Part shown: positions 26,236 through 35,475 of the stretch, in pieces
How positions within the stretch are numbered: the stretch's first letter is position 1
How the letters are laid out: every line of letters starts with the position of its first letter
Assembly: GCF_937951745.1 (NCBI RefSeq)
Contig: NZ_CALFBQ010000073.1
Span: 1 to 64,000 of the forward strand
DNA from: an uncultured Chloroflexus sp.
GTDB taxonomy: Bacteria > Chloroflexota > Chloroflexia > Chloroflexales > Chloroflexaceae
Reading direction: 5' to 3'
DNA length: 64,000 nucleotides
The notes under the pieces: generated by a model
Seen by the model: only the letters and a program-made list of their open reading frames with translations
Databases searched by the model: none
What the model was told of the DNA's origin: nothing
Translations under genes and position numbers: made by a program

Positions 26236-27060
26236 ATGGCACATTTTGACGATCAATTGATTGAACTGATCGCCGCCGTGCAGGCGAGCGCGCACTACCG
26301 TACCATTGATCCGCAGGTGATCGAACGGGTGGGCTGGTCGGCGTTGCAGCGTTATCCATCGCTGAAAGCGGCGATCAAAGCGACCAAGACCGAATTACAC
26401 CAGATGATCGGCGCCTATGCCGATCGCGCGCCGCAGTATGCACAGTGGCTCGCTGAATTGCAATCAGCGCCAAACGAGGCAACCCGCCAAGCGGTGTGTC
26501 GGCGCTTGCTGTCCAAGCACGCCTCGACCCGCGAGCGCTTGCCGGCGCTAGCCCAGCTCTACCCGGCGTGTTTTGGCGGCCAACCGCCGCAGCGCGTGCT
26601 CGACCTTGGCTGCGGGCTTAATCCGCTCGCCATCCCGTGGATGGCCTTGTCCCCAACCACGTGGTACGCTGCTTACGATATTGACACCGCCCTCTGCGCG
26701 TTTTTGCACGCAGCCCTGCCGCTGCTCGGCGTGCAGGGAGCAGCCGGCATCTGCGATTTAATCGCGGGGCCGCCGCCAGTAGCGGCTGATGTCGCGCTCG
26801 TCTTGAAAACGATCCCGCTGCTCGAACAGCAACGGCGCGGCGCCGGCGCCGATCTTCTGCGCGCTATCCAAGCTCCCCGGCTCGTCGTTTCGTTCCCCAC
26901 CCGCAGCTTGGGCGGGCGCAATGTGGGCATGGCGACGACCTACCGCGGCTACATGGACACCCTAGCCGCCGCCGAAGGGTGGTCGCCGCGCGTGATCGAA
27001 TTGCCCAACGAACTCGTGTTTGTGATCGAACGTCACACCCCCTCGCGTTCGCGGATGTAG
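26236..27060 (+). CDS. 16S rRNA (guanine-1405 N7) methyltransferase family (ArmA/RmtB/FmrO-like)
   Basis: 274 residues (RmtB has about 251). This family methylates G1405 in the decoding site and gives high resistance to 4,6-linked aminoglycosides. From memory of RmtB, the match runs end to end: an N-terminal helical domain with TELHQMIGAYADR, then KHASTRERLPAL, the SAM site VLDLGCGLNPLAIP, ALVLKTIPLLEQQRRGAGADLL, and the hallmark VVSFPTRSLGGR. These blocks are family-specific rather than generic methyltransferase motifs. The 3' end overlaps the antisense phosphatase gene by 28 nt. No mobile element or aminoglycoside pathway gene adjoins it. A housekeeping or self-protective role is possible; activity is inferred. 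Confidence 0.88.
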   Translation: MAHFDDQLIELIAAVQASAHYRTIDPQVIERVGWSALQRYPSLKAAIKATKTELHQMIGAYADRAPQYAQWLAELQSAPNEATRQAVCRRLLSKHASTRERLPALAQLYPACFGGQPPQRVLDLGCGLNPLAIPWMALSPTTWYAAYDIDTALCAFLHAALPLLGVQGAAGICDLIAGPPPVAADVALVLKTIPLLEQQRRGAGADLLRAIQAPRLVVSFPTRSLGGRNVGMATTYRGYMDTLAAAEGWSPRVIELPNELVFVIERHTPSRSRM

Positions 27061-27509
27061 GCCAACAAATTGCGGCACGCCGTCTCGATCAACTGGTACA
27101 CTTCCTCGAAGCGACCGTTGTAGTAGGGATCGGGCACCTCAGTGACCCCTAATTCCGGCGCAAAACTCAACAACAGTTTAGCCCGTTCGCGCGCTTTGGG
27201 GTGGAAACGGCCTATATCAGCCAGATTCTCGCGATCCATCACCAAAATGTAGTCAAACTGATCAATATCAGCCGAGCGCACCTGCCGTGCCCGCATCCCG
27301 GCGGTCGAAATGTTATGGCGGGCCAGCACCCGCTGCGTCCCCGGATGCGGTGGCTCGCCGACGTGCCAACCGCCGGTGCCGGCTGAATCGATCTCAAACT
27401 GATCGCTGAGACCGGCTTGCTCGACCAAATGGCGGAAGATGGCTTCGGCCATTGGCGAGCGGCAGATATTGCCCATACAGACGAACAGGACGCGGATTTT
27501 TTGTTGCAT
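27033..27509 (-). CDS. Low-molecular-weight protein tyrosine phosphatase
   Basis: 158 residues. The P-loop VLFVCMGNICRSPMAE holds the nucleophile Cys and Arg (CX5R) at the N-terminus, and the general acid is in VPDPYYNGRFEEVYQLIE near residue 130. Soluble. In bacteria such enzymes act on tyrosine kinases, arginine phosphate or small phosphoesters. It starts 12 nt after the alkaline-phosphatase-superfamily gene, so the two are cotranscribed, and its 3' end overlaps the opposing methyltransferase gene. Confidence 0.92.
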   Translation of the reverse strand: MQQKIRVLFVCMGNICRSPMAEAIFRHLVEQAGLSDQFEIDSAGTGGWHVGEPPHPGTQRVLARHNISTAGMRARQVRSADIDQFDYILVMDRENLADIGRFHPKARERAKLLLSFAPELGVTEVPDPYYNGRFEEVYQLIETACRNLLAYIREREGV

Positions 27510-27521
27510 AGCTTCCTCGTG

Positions 27522-28427
27522 TTAGATGTTAGCCAACGCGGCCAAGATCGCATCGGCCACTTCATCAATCCGGCGCACATGGCGGAAATAGCCGACGTGC
27601 GGCCCGATCACCAACAGCGGCGTAGGCGCGGTGGTGTGGGTAGTGGTGGCCGCCTGTTCGATATTGCCATGATCCGACGCAATCAGCAAGCTGTCGGTTA
27701 GCCGGCGCGCGCGCAGCCAACCGGCCAGCAAACCATCAATACGGGTGAGCGCGGTAACAGCGCCGTCAGGGTCAAGCCGGCCATGGCCGGCGAGATCGGG
27801 CAAAAAGCTCTCGAAAAAGACCAGATCGTAGTCGCTCGCCAAACGCGCCAGCCGCTCACCGGCCTCTTGCGGGCTAACCGGCGCGATTGTCGCTGCCTCC
27901 GGATCGCGCGCTGCCAATCCCTCGCCGGTAATATCCCAACTCAACGCGCGCCCGGCCCGCAAATCGTCAAGGTTGCGCAGATAGAGACCGGCACCCTCGG
28001 CAGCGATCACACTCGCCGAACGGCGCAGCCGGCGGGCGGCTAGCGCCTGCCAGTAGCCAGCGGTGAAGACATTGGCAAACGCTACTCGCTTCCCCGCCGC
28101 TTGCGCGCGCCGGAAGAGCGAGCGTTCGGCCAATAGTGGGCGCAGCGCCACCGGCGGAAAATGCGGTTGGTGTCTCCCGTGCAGCGCCGGTGCGTTGACG
28201 CCAGCCAGCAAGGCGACGTGGTTAGTGCCGCTTTGCGGCAGACCTTCCACCCCTAGGCAAGCATCGAGCGGCGCAAGCAGCACTCCATCGCGATCGCCGA
28301 TCTGCTCAACCGTCAATGGCCCGCCAAGCAACCCTTGCAGCGTCGGCATCGGCACATTCGCCAGCGGATTGGTTGGTGAAGATGGAGCTAATCCTACCCC
28401 ATCCAGAAACACAAAGATGAATGCCAT
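27522..28427 (-). CDS. Alkaline-phosphatase-superfamily metalloenzyme
   Basis: About 301 residues. The first metal Asp is in FIFVFLDGVGLAPSS, the GTNHVALLAGVNAP segment sits where the nucleophile Ser/Thr lies, and the late ligands are in FFESFLPDLAGHGR and IASDHGNIEQAATTTH. The pattern resembles cofactor-independent phosphoglycerate mutase and related phosphopentomutase-like hydrolases, but it is shorter than iPGM. Substrate unknown. ATG 28427 is chosen because MAFIFVFLDG is the natural first strand; ATG 28442 is possible. Its promoter region overlaps the divergent S1 promoter. Confidence 0.78.
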   Translation of the reverse strand: MAFIFVFLDGVGLAPSSPTNPLANVPMPTLQGLLGGPLTVEQIGDRDGVLLAPLDACLGVEGLPQSGTNHVALLAGVNAPALHGRHQPHFPPVALRPLLAERSLFRRAQAAGKRVAFANVFTAGYWQALAARRLRRSASVIAAEGAGLYLRNLDDLRAGRALSWDITGEGLAARDPEAATIAPVSPQEAGERLARLASDYDLVFFESFLPDLAGHGRLDPDGAVTALTRIDGLLAGWLRARRLTDSLLIASDHGNIEQAATTTHTTAPTPLLVIGPHVGYFRHVRRIDEVADAILAALANI

Positions 28428-28482
28428 GCCAGAATCGTTCATTAAAATAAGGCAAACACCCTTTGCCCGGCTTGTGAAAATG

Positions 28483-28511
28483 TTGACAGGTTCACCATCA
28501 TCGCCTATAAT
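28483..28511 (+). promoter_or_regulatory. Consensus sigma-70 promoter for the S1-domain gene
   Basis: TTGACA (28483-28488), a 17-nt spacer and TATAAT (28506-28511) match the consensus at all twelve positions. Predicted start of transcription is near 28518. The position, 240 nt before the S1 start codon and divergent from the metalloenzyme gene, fits a strong promoter for a translation gene. Confidence 0.85.
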
Positions 28512-28517
28512 TGCCGC

Positions 28518-28750
28518 CATTGTAAAACAAGTCTCGACTTCCGCGACGGTCAACTCCACCGACTGGAACGGTACGACGGCCTTGGAGCACTTGCCAGCCT
28601 GCGGAGCCGGCGGCTCGCGCCAGCGTAGCGATCTGCACACAAAGCATTTTGCGCGACCTGACGTGTACCACCGCACGACCCGGATCGCGCTCTTTTTGCG
28701 CCGCCGCGGCAGTTGAGACAAACTAAATCTCTTTGAGGAGGCTTTGTAGC
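28518..28750 (+). other. Long 5' leader of the S1-domain gene
   Basis: About 230 nt between the predicted start of transcription and ATG 28751. It contains the hairpin GGAGCCGGCGGCTC near 28616, a GC-rich stretch GCGCCGCCGCGGC near 28700, and a strong ribosome site GAGGAGG at 28736. Ribosomal S1 leaders are autoregulated in other bacteria; here a structured leader is visible but its function is inferred. Confidence 0.45.
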
Positions 28751-29923
28751 ATGTCTGTCCAGCCCGACCCTGTGACCCGGCAGAACGAGGAAGATCTGGA
28801 TTGGACCCAGTTGCTCGATGAGTATGATTATGCCCGTCCCCAGCGCGGTGAGCTGCGCGAAGGCTTGATCATGCACATCGAAGAGAGTGGTGTTCTGGTC
28901 TCGATTGGCACCAAGCGTGAAGGCGTGATTCCGGCTCAAGATTTGCGCCAGATGGGTGATGATTTCATCAACTCGCTGAAAGTTGGCGATACGGTTCAAG
29001 TGTATGTACAAGAGCCGGAAAACCGCGACGGTGACTTGATTCTCTCGCTTACGATGGTGCAGGTGGCGAAGGACTGGGAAGTAGCCGAGCAGCTCTTCCA
29101 CGATGGTGGCATTACCCGCTGCAAGGTGATCGGTTTCAACAAGGGCGGTTTGTTGGTGCAGTTCAACCGCATTCGCGGCTTTGTGCCGGCGTCGCAGGTG
29201 GCGCAACTGCACGGGCGTACCGCTGCTGATGAGCGGCAGCAAGCGCTGCAAAAGATGGTCAATCAGGAGATTCCGCTCAAGGTGATCGAGGTTGATCGCG
29301 AGCGCAACCGGTTGGTGCTCTCTGAGCGGGCGGCAACCCAAGAGTGGCGCAAGGCGCAGAAGCATCGTTTGCTCACCGAGTTGCAGCCGGGTGATGTGCT
29401 GGTGGGGCGGGTCAACCAGCTTACCAATTTCGGCGCGTTTATCGATCTGGGCGGCGCCGATGGCTTGGCCCACATCTCCGAGTTGAGCTGGCAGCGGGTC
29501 AATCATCCGCGTGAGGTGCTCCAACCCGGCCAAGAGGTCAAGGTGGTTGTGGTCGAGATTGACCGCGAGCGCGAGCGCATCGGTCTGTCGATCCGCCAGT
29601 TGCAGAACAACCCGTGGGAAACAATTGACCAGCGTTATACGCTCGGCCAACTGGTGACCGGCCCGGTGACGAATGTGACGCCGTTTGGTGCTTTCGTGCA
29701 GGTAGAGGAGGCGGTTGAGGGCCTGATCCACGCCAGCGAGCTTGACGCCGATCCGCAGACGCAGCCGCGTGATGTGTTGCAACCCGGCCAGATAGTCACC
29801 GCGCGCGTAATTAGCCTCGATCGCCAGCGCCAGCGGATGGGGCTGTCGCTGCGCCGGATCAACGACAATGAGGTGGCTCCTGCTCCGGCTGAGACCGAGA
29901 GTGATCAGCCGGCGCAGGCATAG
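28751..29923 (+). CDS. rpsA: S1 RNA-binding domain protein (ribosomal protein S1-like)
   Basis: 390 residues with four S1 domains at about 32-103, 117-195, 210-280 and 292-365; clear repeats are EGVIPAQDL, RGFVPASQV, DGLAHISELSW and EGLIHASELD. S1 helps mRNAs bind the 30S subunit. A four-domain form, instead of six as in E. coli, is common in Gram-positive-like lineages. The C-terminal tail is acidic and Pro/Ala-rich. GAGGAGG lies 9 nt before ATG 28751; the in-frame ATG at 28733 is not needed. Driven by a consensus promoter and closed by a terminator at 29989-30022. Confidence 0.88.
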   Translation: MSVQPDPVTRQNEEDLDWTQLLDEYDYARPQRGELREGLIMHIEESGVLVSIGTKREGVIPAQDLRQMGDDFINSLKVGDTVQVYVQEPENRDGDLILSLTMVQVAKDWEVAEQLFHDGGITRCKVIGFNKGGLLVQFNRIRGFVPASQVAQLHGRTAADERQQALQKMVNQEIPLKVIEVDRERNRLVLSERAATQEWRKAQKHRLLTELQPGDVLVGRVNQLTNFGAFIDLGGADGLAHISELSWQRVNHPREVLQPGQEVKVVVVEIDRERERIGLSIRQLQNNPWETIDQRYTLGQLVTGPVTNVTPFGAFVQVEEAVEGLIHASELDADPQTQPRDVLQPGQIVTARVISLDRQRQRMGLSLRRINDNEVAPAPAETESDQPAQA

Positions 29924-29965
29924 GTGTGGCACACGGATCGCGATTTGATAATCTTACATGGTAAA

Positions 29966-29984
29966 GCCGTTGCATTGCAACGGC
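29966..29984. repeat. Small palindrome after rpsA
   Basis: GCCGTTGCATTGCAACGGC, a perfect 19-nt palindrome with the TTGCATTGCAA core also seen at 49666-49690. It lies 5 nt upstream of the rpsA terminator stem. Confidence 0.5.
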
Positions 29985-29988
29985 TCCT

Positions 29989-30022
29989 AAAACCGGCATA
30001 GATTCCCATCCGTGCCGGTTTT
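29989..30022 (+). terminator. Intrinsic terminator of rpsA
   Basis: AAAACCGGCA (29989-29998) pairs with TGCCGGTTTT (30013-30022), a 10-bp stem with a 14-nt loop and a T-run ending the stem. Only 45-50 nt later the next gene begins. Confidence 0.75.
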
Positions 30023-30073
30023 GTCGTATGATAAGAGGCGGTTACGGTTCGCACGACCAACGAGGAGGTGGGC

Positions 30074-31060
30074 ATGCGATTTCTCTCGGCGACTGATGTC
30101 GCACAGGCCGTGCCGATGACAGCAGCGATTGATGCGGTGGAGCAGGCTTTTGGCATGCTCGCGCGCGGCGAAGCTGACATTCCGCTACGTACCGCAATTG
30201 CAACCCCCGCGTATGCCGCGACAACCTTCTTTATGCCCGGGCGGCTGGGCGGCGATTCACCAGCGCTCGGCCTCAAGACCGTCTCGGTCTTTCCACAGAA
30301 TATCTATCGTGCCGAACCAACGATCTACGCGCTCGTGACGCTCTTCGATCCGGCGAGCGGGCGACCGCTGGCGGTGCTCGATGGCACGTACCTGACCGCG
30401 TTGCGCACCGGCGCGGCGTCAGGGGTGGCGACCCGCTGGCTGGCCCGCCCCGATGCGCGCACGCTGGTGGTGTTCGGCGCCGGCGCACAGGCATTGCCGC
30501 AAGCGCAAGCCGTGCTGGCTGTGCGGCCCGCAATCAATAATGTCTGGATTGTCAATCGAACCCGTGATCGGGCAACCCTTCTTGCTGCGCGTCTGCGCGG
30601 CGAGGGTTTTCGCGGTGATATTCGGATTGCGACCGATCCAACGATGCCGCTTGCAGAAGCTGATGTGATCTGTACCGCTACGAGTAGCGCCACGCCGCTC
30701 TTCACCGCCAATCTCGTGCGGCCCGGTACCCATATCAACGCTATCGGCGCGTATCGCCCGGATATGGCCGAGATCCCGCCGGCGCTGGTTGCGCGCAGCC
30801 GACTCTTCGTCGATCAGCGCCACGCGGCATGGGCCGAAGCCGGTGATCTGATCCAAGCGCGTGCCGCCGGCCTCATTGATGAACAGCATTGTATCGGTGA
30901 GGTGGGCGAATTAGTGAACGGGATGGTTGCCGGACGCACCGCCGCCGATGAGATAACGCTTTTCAAGTCGGTGGGGAATGCAGTGCAGGATCTCGCGGTG
31001 GCGGCGTTAGCGTTGCAACGCGCTCATGAATTAGGGTTAGGGACTGAGGTCGCCCTCTGA
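30074..31060 (+). CDS. Ornithine cyclodeaminase / mu-crystallin family protein
   Basis: 328 residues. NAD(P)-dependent family that includes ornithine cyclodeaminase, alanine dehydrogenase and imine reductases. Motifs: LKTVSVFPQNI, LAVLDGTYLTALRTGAASGVATRWLARP, the nucleotide-binding VVFGAGAQALPQAQA, HINAIGAYRPDMAE and VDQRHAAWAEAGDL. GGAGG lies 5 nt before ATG 30074. Which amino or imino acid it uses cannot be read from sequence. No proline or arginine pathway gene is next to it. Confidence 0.88.
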   Translation: MRFLSATDVAQAVPMTAAIDAVEQAFGMLARGEADIPLRTAIATPAYAATTFFMPGRLGGDSPALGLKTVSVFPQNIYRAEPTIYALVTLFDPASGRPLAVLDGTYLTALRTGAASGVATRWLARPDARTLVVFGAGAQALPQAQAVLAVRPAINNVWIVNRTRDRATLLAARLRGEGFRGDIRIATDPTMPLAEADVICTATSSATPLFTANLVRPGTHINAIGAYRPDMAEIPPALVARSRLFVDQRHAAWAEAGDLIQARAAGLIDEQHCIGEVGELVNGMVAGRTAADEITLFKSVGNAVQDLAVAALALQRAHELGLGTEVAL

Positions 31061-31178
31061 GCTTTTGTTATCAATGGGTGCAGCATTATTCATCGAAATG
31101 TCATGTCTGTTGCGTACAACAATAAGTAAAATGCCGTGGATCGGGTCGCTATCCACGCTGACGTAAGGAGACACGATC

Positions 31179-32519
31179 GTGAAGAACATTTGTGTGGTAG
31201 GTACCGGGTATGTAGGTCTAACGACCGGCGTCTGTTTCGCCGATCTTGGCCACTCGGTTACGTGCATCGAGATTGATCTGCACAAGCTCGAACTGCTGCG
31301 CAGCGGCAAATCGCCGATCTTCGAGCCCGGTCTCGAAGAGTTGCAAGAGCGGAATATGCGCGCGGGGCGGTTGCGCTTTACTGATGATTATGCGGTCGGC
31401 ATTCCTGACGCAGAGTTCATTTTCATTACGGTAGGGACGCCGATGGGTGAAGACGGGTCGGCTGATCTGACCTATGTCAAAGCGGCGGCGCGCAGTATCG
31501 GCAAGCATTTACGCTCAGGTTCGATTATCATTGACAAGAGTACTGTACCGGTAGGCACCGGTGATATGGTTGAAAACATCATCGCCGAGCACGCTGGCCC
31601 TGATGTCAAATTCGATGTTGTTTCAAACCCTGAATTTTTGCGTGAAGGCAGCGCGCTGAGCGACTTCTTCAAACCCGACCGGATCGTGCTGGGGGCAAAG
31701 AATCGCGAAGCGGCGCAGCGGGTGGCGGCGTTGCACGAAACCCTCGGCGCGCCGATTATTATCACCGATCTGCGCACGGCGGAGATGATTAAGTACGCCT
31801 CGAATGCGTTCCTCGCTACCCGTATCTCGTTTATCAACGAGATTGCCCAGATCTGCGAGCGGTTGGGCGCTGATGTGCGTGAAGTGGCCCGTGGTATGGG
31901 CGCCGACAAGCGGATTGGCCCCCACTTCCTCGAAGCCGGCATTGGTTATGGCGGCTCCTGCTTCCCCAAAGATGTGCTGGCACTTTACCACATGGCTGCC
32001 TCGTCCGGCTGCCACCCGCAACTGTTGCAGGCAGTGATGGATATCAATAGCGATGCGCGAAAGCGGTTTGTCAAGAAGGTCGAGACGGTGCTAGGCGATC
32101 TGACTGGCCGTCTGATCGGTGTGTTGGGGTTGTCGTTTAAGCCCAATACCGACGACATGCGCGAAGCGCCGAGCGTTGATATTATCAATGCGTTGCTCAA
32201 GAGAGGGGCGCGGGTGAAGGCTTACGACCCGGTCGCGATGCCGCGGGCCGAAGAGTTGTTGCCGACCGTGACCTTTACTGCGACCGCCTACGATGTAGCT
32301 AAGGACGCCGATGCTCTGTTGCTCGTCACTGAGTGGAATGAGTTTAAGCAGTTGGATTGGCATCGGATCAAGCGCTATATGCGCCAGCCGGTGGTGATCG
32401 ACGGGCGCAATCTCTACGATCCGCGCGAGATGCGCAGTCTTGGCTTTACCTACTGGGGTGTCGGGCGCGGCGAGGCGCCAGTGGCGTTGTGGGAAGAAGC
32501 AACGAAGATTAGTGATTAA
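31179..32519 (+). CDS. ugd: UDP-glucose 6-dehydrogenase
   Basis: 446 residues. Oxidises UDP-glucose to UDP-glucuronate for cell-surface polysaccharides. NAD site [33 protein letters not shown]; hinge Lys in [17 protein letters not shown]; the catalytic Cys in [15 protein letters not shown]-terminal domain from [24 protein letters not shown] lies 8 nt before the GTG start. It stands alone here; debranching enzyme and galT elsewhere in the window touch the same hexose pool. Confidence 0.95.
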   Translation: MKNICVVGTGYVGLTTGVCFADLGHSVTCIEIDLHKLELLRSGKSPIFEPGLEELQERNMRAGRLRFTDDYAVGIPDAEFIFITVGTPMGEDGSADLTYVKAAARSIGKHLRSGSIIIDKSTVPVGTGDMVENIIAEHAGPDVKFDVVSNPEFLREGSALSDFFKPDRIVLGAKNREAAQRVAALHETLGAPIIITDLRTAEMIKYASNAFLATRISFINEIAQICERLGADVREVARGMGADKRIGPHFLEAGIGYGGSCFPKDVLALYHMAASSGCHPQLLQAVMDINSDARKRFVKKVETVLGDLTGRLIGVLGLSFKPNTDDMREAPSVDIINALLKRGARVKAYDPVAMPRAEELLPTVTFTATAYDVAKDADALLLVTEWNEFKQLDWHRIKRYMRQPVVIDGRNLYDPREMRSLGFTYWGVGRGEAPVALWEEATKISD

Positions 32520-32554
32520 TTGGGGGCAAGATCCCGCCGGATGTTATCATCGCG

Positions 32555-32580
32555 CAGAGCTGCACGTCAGTGCAGCTCTG
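32555..32580 (+). terminator. Perfect 11-bp hairpin between ugd and ilvD
   Basis: CAGAGCTGCAC (32555-32565), loop GTCA, GTGCAGCTCTG (32570-32580). No T-tract follows, only TCCATG and a second small dyad TGTTTGACCAAACA. It could end the ugd message or be a regulatory structure in the ilvD leader. Confidence 0.5.
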
Positions 32581-32677
32581 TCCATGTTTGACCAAACATT
32601 CCTCCATTGCGTCGCCAAATCCAAATCGCGTTACAATACGCTATGTATCCGGTTCAGACGCATTGAGGAGGCTCGCG

Positions 32678-34363
32678 ATGAGCGATAACCGCCGTAGTCG
32701 CATGATCACCGAAGGCCCGCAGCGTTCGCCCAATCGGGCAATGCTGCGCGCGGTCGGGTTTGGCGACAAGGATTTTACCAAGCCGATTGTGGGAGTGGCG
32801 AATGGCCATAGCACACTGACCCCGTGTAACTCAGGGTTAGGTGCGCTTGCTGCTCGCGCGGAAGAGGCTATTCGCGCCGCCGGTGGTATGCCGCAGATAT
32901 TCGGCACGATTACCGTCAGCGATGGTATCTCAATGGGTACCGAAGGCATGAAGTATTCGCTGGTCAGCCGCGAGGTGATTGCCGATTCGATTGAAACGGT
33001 GGTCAATGCTCAACGCATGGACGGCATTCTCGCGGTGGGTGGCTGCGACAAGAATATGCCCGGTGCCTTGATTGCTATGGCTCGGCTCGATATTCCGGCT
33101 ATCTTTGTCTATGGCGGCACCATTAAACCCGGCCATTACAAAGGCCGCGATCTAACCATTGTCAGCGCATTTGAGGCGGTCGGTGAATACAGCGCCGGCC
33201 GGATCGACGAGCACGAACTGCTTGAGATCGAGCGCCACGCTTGCCCCGGCGCCGGTTCGTGTGGCGGGATGTACACCGCCAACACAATGTCGTCGGCGAT
33301 TGAAGCGTTGGGCCTGAGCTTGCCCGGCTCTTCGACGATGGCCGCCGAAGACGAAGAGAAGGCGATGAGTGCAGCGCGCTCAGGCGAGGTGCTGGTTGAA
33401 GCGATCCGGGCCAATCGCACTGCCCGCCAAATGCTCACCCGCAAATCGTTTGAGAATGCGATTGCGGTGGTGATGGCGCTTGGTGGTTCAACTAATGCCG
33501 TTTTGCATCTGCTGGCGATTGCCCATGCCGCTGAGGTGCCGTTGACCATTGACGATTTCGAGACCATTCGCCAGCGCGTGCCGGTGCTCTGCGATCTGAA
33601 ACCGTCGGGCCGCTATGTGGCGACCGATCTACACCGGGTAGGCGGGGTACCGCAGGTGATGAAGATGTTGCTCAACGCTGGCCTCATCCATGGTGATTGT
33701 ATGACTGTTACCGGCCAGACGATCGCCGAAGTGCTGGCCGATGTGCCCGACGAGCCGCCGGCTGATCAGGATGTGATCCGCCCCTTCTCGCAACCGATCT
33801 ACGAGCAGGGCCATCTCGCCATTTTGCGCGGCAATCTGGCCGAAGAGGGTTGTGTCGCCAAGATTACCGGCATCAAGCAGCGCCGTATCACTGGCCCGGC
33901 TCGCGTCTTTGACGCCGAAGAGGAGTGTCTTGAGGCGATCTTGAGCGGGAAGATCAAAGCCGGCGATGTGGTCGTTATCCGCTATGAAGGGCCGAAGGGT
34001 GGCCCCGGCATGCGCGAAATGCTGGCGCCAACCTCAGCGATTATCGGCGCTGGGTTGGGTGATAGCGTCGGTCTGATTACCGACGGGCGCTTCTCTGGCG
34101 GCACCTACGGCTTGGTCGTCGGTCATGTCGCGCCGGAAGCGGCGGTGGGCGGCACGATCGCGTTGGTTGAAGAGGGTGATAGCATTACTATCGATGCTGA
34201 TGCGCGCCTCTTGCAGCTCAACGTTTCCGACGAAGAGCTAGCCCGACGGCGCGCAGCATGGCAACCGCGTCCGCCGCGCTATACTCGTGGCGTGCTGGCC
34301 AAATATGCTAAACTGGTTTCCTCGGCTAGCCTTGGCGCGGTGACCGACCGGTTTACCGAGTAG
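32678..34363 (+). CDS. ilvD: Dihydroxy-acid dehydratase
   Basis: 561 residues. Dehydrates dihydroxy-isovalerate and -methylvalerate in valine, leucine and isoleucine synthesis. Fe-S cysteines in [14 protein letters not shown] and [17 protein letters not shown]-terminal domain motifs [12 protein letters not shown] and [28 protein letters not shown] lies 6 nt before ATG 32678; in-frame codons back to 32570 are leader. No other ilv or leu gene adjoins. A GGAGCC hairpin follows the stop. Confidence 0.96.
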   Translation: MSDNRRSRMITEGPQRSPNRAMLRAVGFGDKDFTKPIVGVANGHSTLTPCNSGLGALAARAEEAIRAAGGMPQIFGTITVSDGISMGTEGMKYSLVSREVIADSIETVVNAQRMDGILAVGGCDKNMPGALIAMARLDIPAIFVYGGTIKPGHYKGRDLTIVSAFEAVGEYSAGRIDEHELLEIERHACPGAGSCGGMYTANTMSSAIEALGLSLPGSSTMAAEDEEKAMSAARSGEVLVEAIRANRTARQMLTRKSFENAIAVVMALGGSTNAVLHLLAIAHAAEVPLTIDDFETIRQRVPVLCDLKPSGRYVATDLHRVGGVPQVMKMLLNAGLIHGDCMTVTGQTIAEVLADVPDEPPADQDVIRPFSQPIYEQGHLAILRGNLAEEGCVAKITGIKQRRITGPARVFDAEEECLEAILSGKIKAGDVVVIRYEGPKGGPGMREMLAPTSAIIGAGLGDSVGLITDGRFSGGTYGLVVGHVAPEAAVGGTIALVEEGDSITIDADARLLQLNVSDEELARRRAAWQPRPPRYTRGVLAKYAKLVSSASLGAVTDRFTE

Positions 34364-34375
34364 AACAACCACAGG

Positions 34376-34401
34376 AGGAGCCAACCAACCGGGCGGCTCC
34401 T
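34376..34401. terminator. Hairpin between convergent ilvD and Mur-like genes
   Basis: AGGAGCC (34376-34382) pairs with GGCTCCT (34395-34401). It lies between two converging genes and overlaps the last bases of the minus-strand one. No T-tract, so bidirectional termination is only likely from position. Confidence 0.4.
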
Positions 34402-35341
34402 ACCCATCACTCGTTGCATACCCGCCCCACCCAATCACCCCATTGGGCGCATAGCTTAACAAGGCGTGCAACGCCGGATCGGTGAGGTTGATTAAGGTGG
34501 GGGCAGTGCTGCACAGCATCGGCAATCCCAATGCCTTCAGCCATTCGTCGTCATCGAAAGCGGCGGGCGGGCGCGGGCCGGTGCGGTCGGTGATCACCGC
34601 GAGATCGCAGCGATCGAAGGGCAACCCTTCGCGCAACAGGCTATCAGTGGCAAACCCAATCACCAACGCTGCGCAAGTAGAATCGGCCAGCGCTGCGAGA
34701 ACTGCAGCGCGATCAGCTTGGTCGATTGCACGGGCTTGGTAACGGGCGGCTTGCTCGGCGACGGCATAGCTGCGGTAGCATTCGCCGGTGACAGCGATAA
34801 TCGGGATGCGTCCCAGTTGCGACCACGGCGGTTGCAGGTCGGGTGCGGCCCGCAGATCGGCCACCGTCACTGTCCAGCTCCGTTCGCCATACCCCAGCAG
34901 CAAGCGCCCGCCGGGCAATACCGTGGCCGGAAGATCGTGCCGGCGAGCATTGGCGATCAGTTGTAGCGCGGCGACCGGTAATGCCTGCGCTTGGCGGCGG
35001 TCGTGCAACGCCAGCAGCGGCTCGTCGGGATCCCACGTCTCGTCGCCGGTGATTTCGGCGTTCATGCCATCGATCACGTACTGGCATAATTCGGCGCCGA
35101 ACTCCGGTTCGTTGGTGGTGAAGAAGGCGCTTAGCAGCACATCGTCTGATCGTGGTTGCGCGCTGACGTGCAGATGGGCAATGACCAGCCCGATCGCCAG
35201 CGCACCGCCTTTGATAGCGCTGCGGAGCCGTTCACTGTGGTCGGCGCTAGCAACGGCCCGCAAGACCACGCCGGGTTGCGGGCGGTAGATGTTGGGGCCG
35301 TGTAGTGCGGCGAGTTGTACGATGGTGATTGGTTGCTGCAT
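34400..35341 (-). CDS. Cyanophycin-synthetase/Mur-ligase-like protein without a functional P-loop
   Basis: 313 residues. Pieces follow the order of cyanophycin synthetase: LHGPNIYRPQPGVVLR at the start (compare LRGPN), VAALQLIANARRHDLPATVL, LLLGYGERSWTVTV (compare LQLGYG), IPIIAVTGECYRSY where PIIAVTGTNGKTT is expected, and DRCDLAVITDRTGP where the Mur centre reads DVAVVTNI. The ATP-grasp half, the P-loop Lys and the Mur C-terminal domain are missing. The frame is open throughout, so this is a maintained shortened relative rather than a fresh pseudogene. Function unknown. The homology is recognised by eye and moderate. Confidence 0.5.
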   Translation of the reverse strand: MQQPITIVQLAALHGPNIYRPQPGVVLRAVASADHSERLRSAIKGGALAIGLVIAHLHVSAQPRSDDVLLSAFFTTNEPEFGAELCQYVIDGMNAEITGDETWDPDEPLLALHDRRQAQALPVAALQLIANARRHDLPATVLPGGRLLLGYGERSWTVTVADLRAAPDLQPPWSQLGRIPIIAVTGECYRSYAVAEQAARYQARAIDQADRAAVLAALADSTCAALVIGFATDSLLREGLPFDRCDLAVITDRTGPRPPAAFDDDEWLKALGLPMLCSTAPTLINLTDPALHALLSYAPNGVIGWGGYATSDG

Positions 35342-35475
35342 ACGGGTGTGTATTCCGCCAAAGTGCTACGCCGCCGAGCGATGGCAGGTTGCAATGCGGT
35401 TATGTTTGATCAACTATCCAATCCCTTTGCGCATCAGCGTTTTATCACTGTGCGCCTTTGCCCCCTTCACGCCTT

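Noticed and set aside
28428-28721. Upstream extension of the metalloenzyme gene to 28721
   Set aside because: It would run through the consensus S1 promoter and leader on the other strand, and the added residues have no family match.
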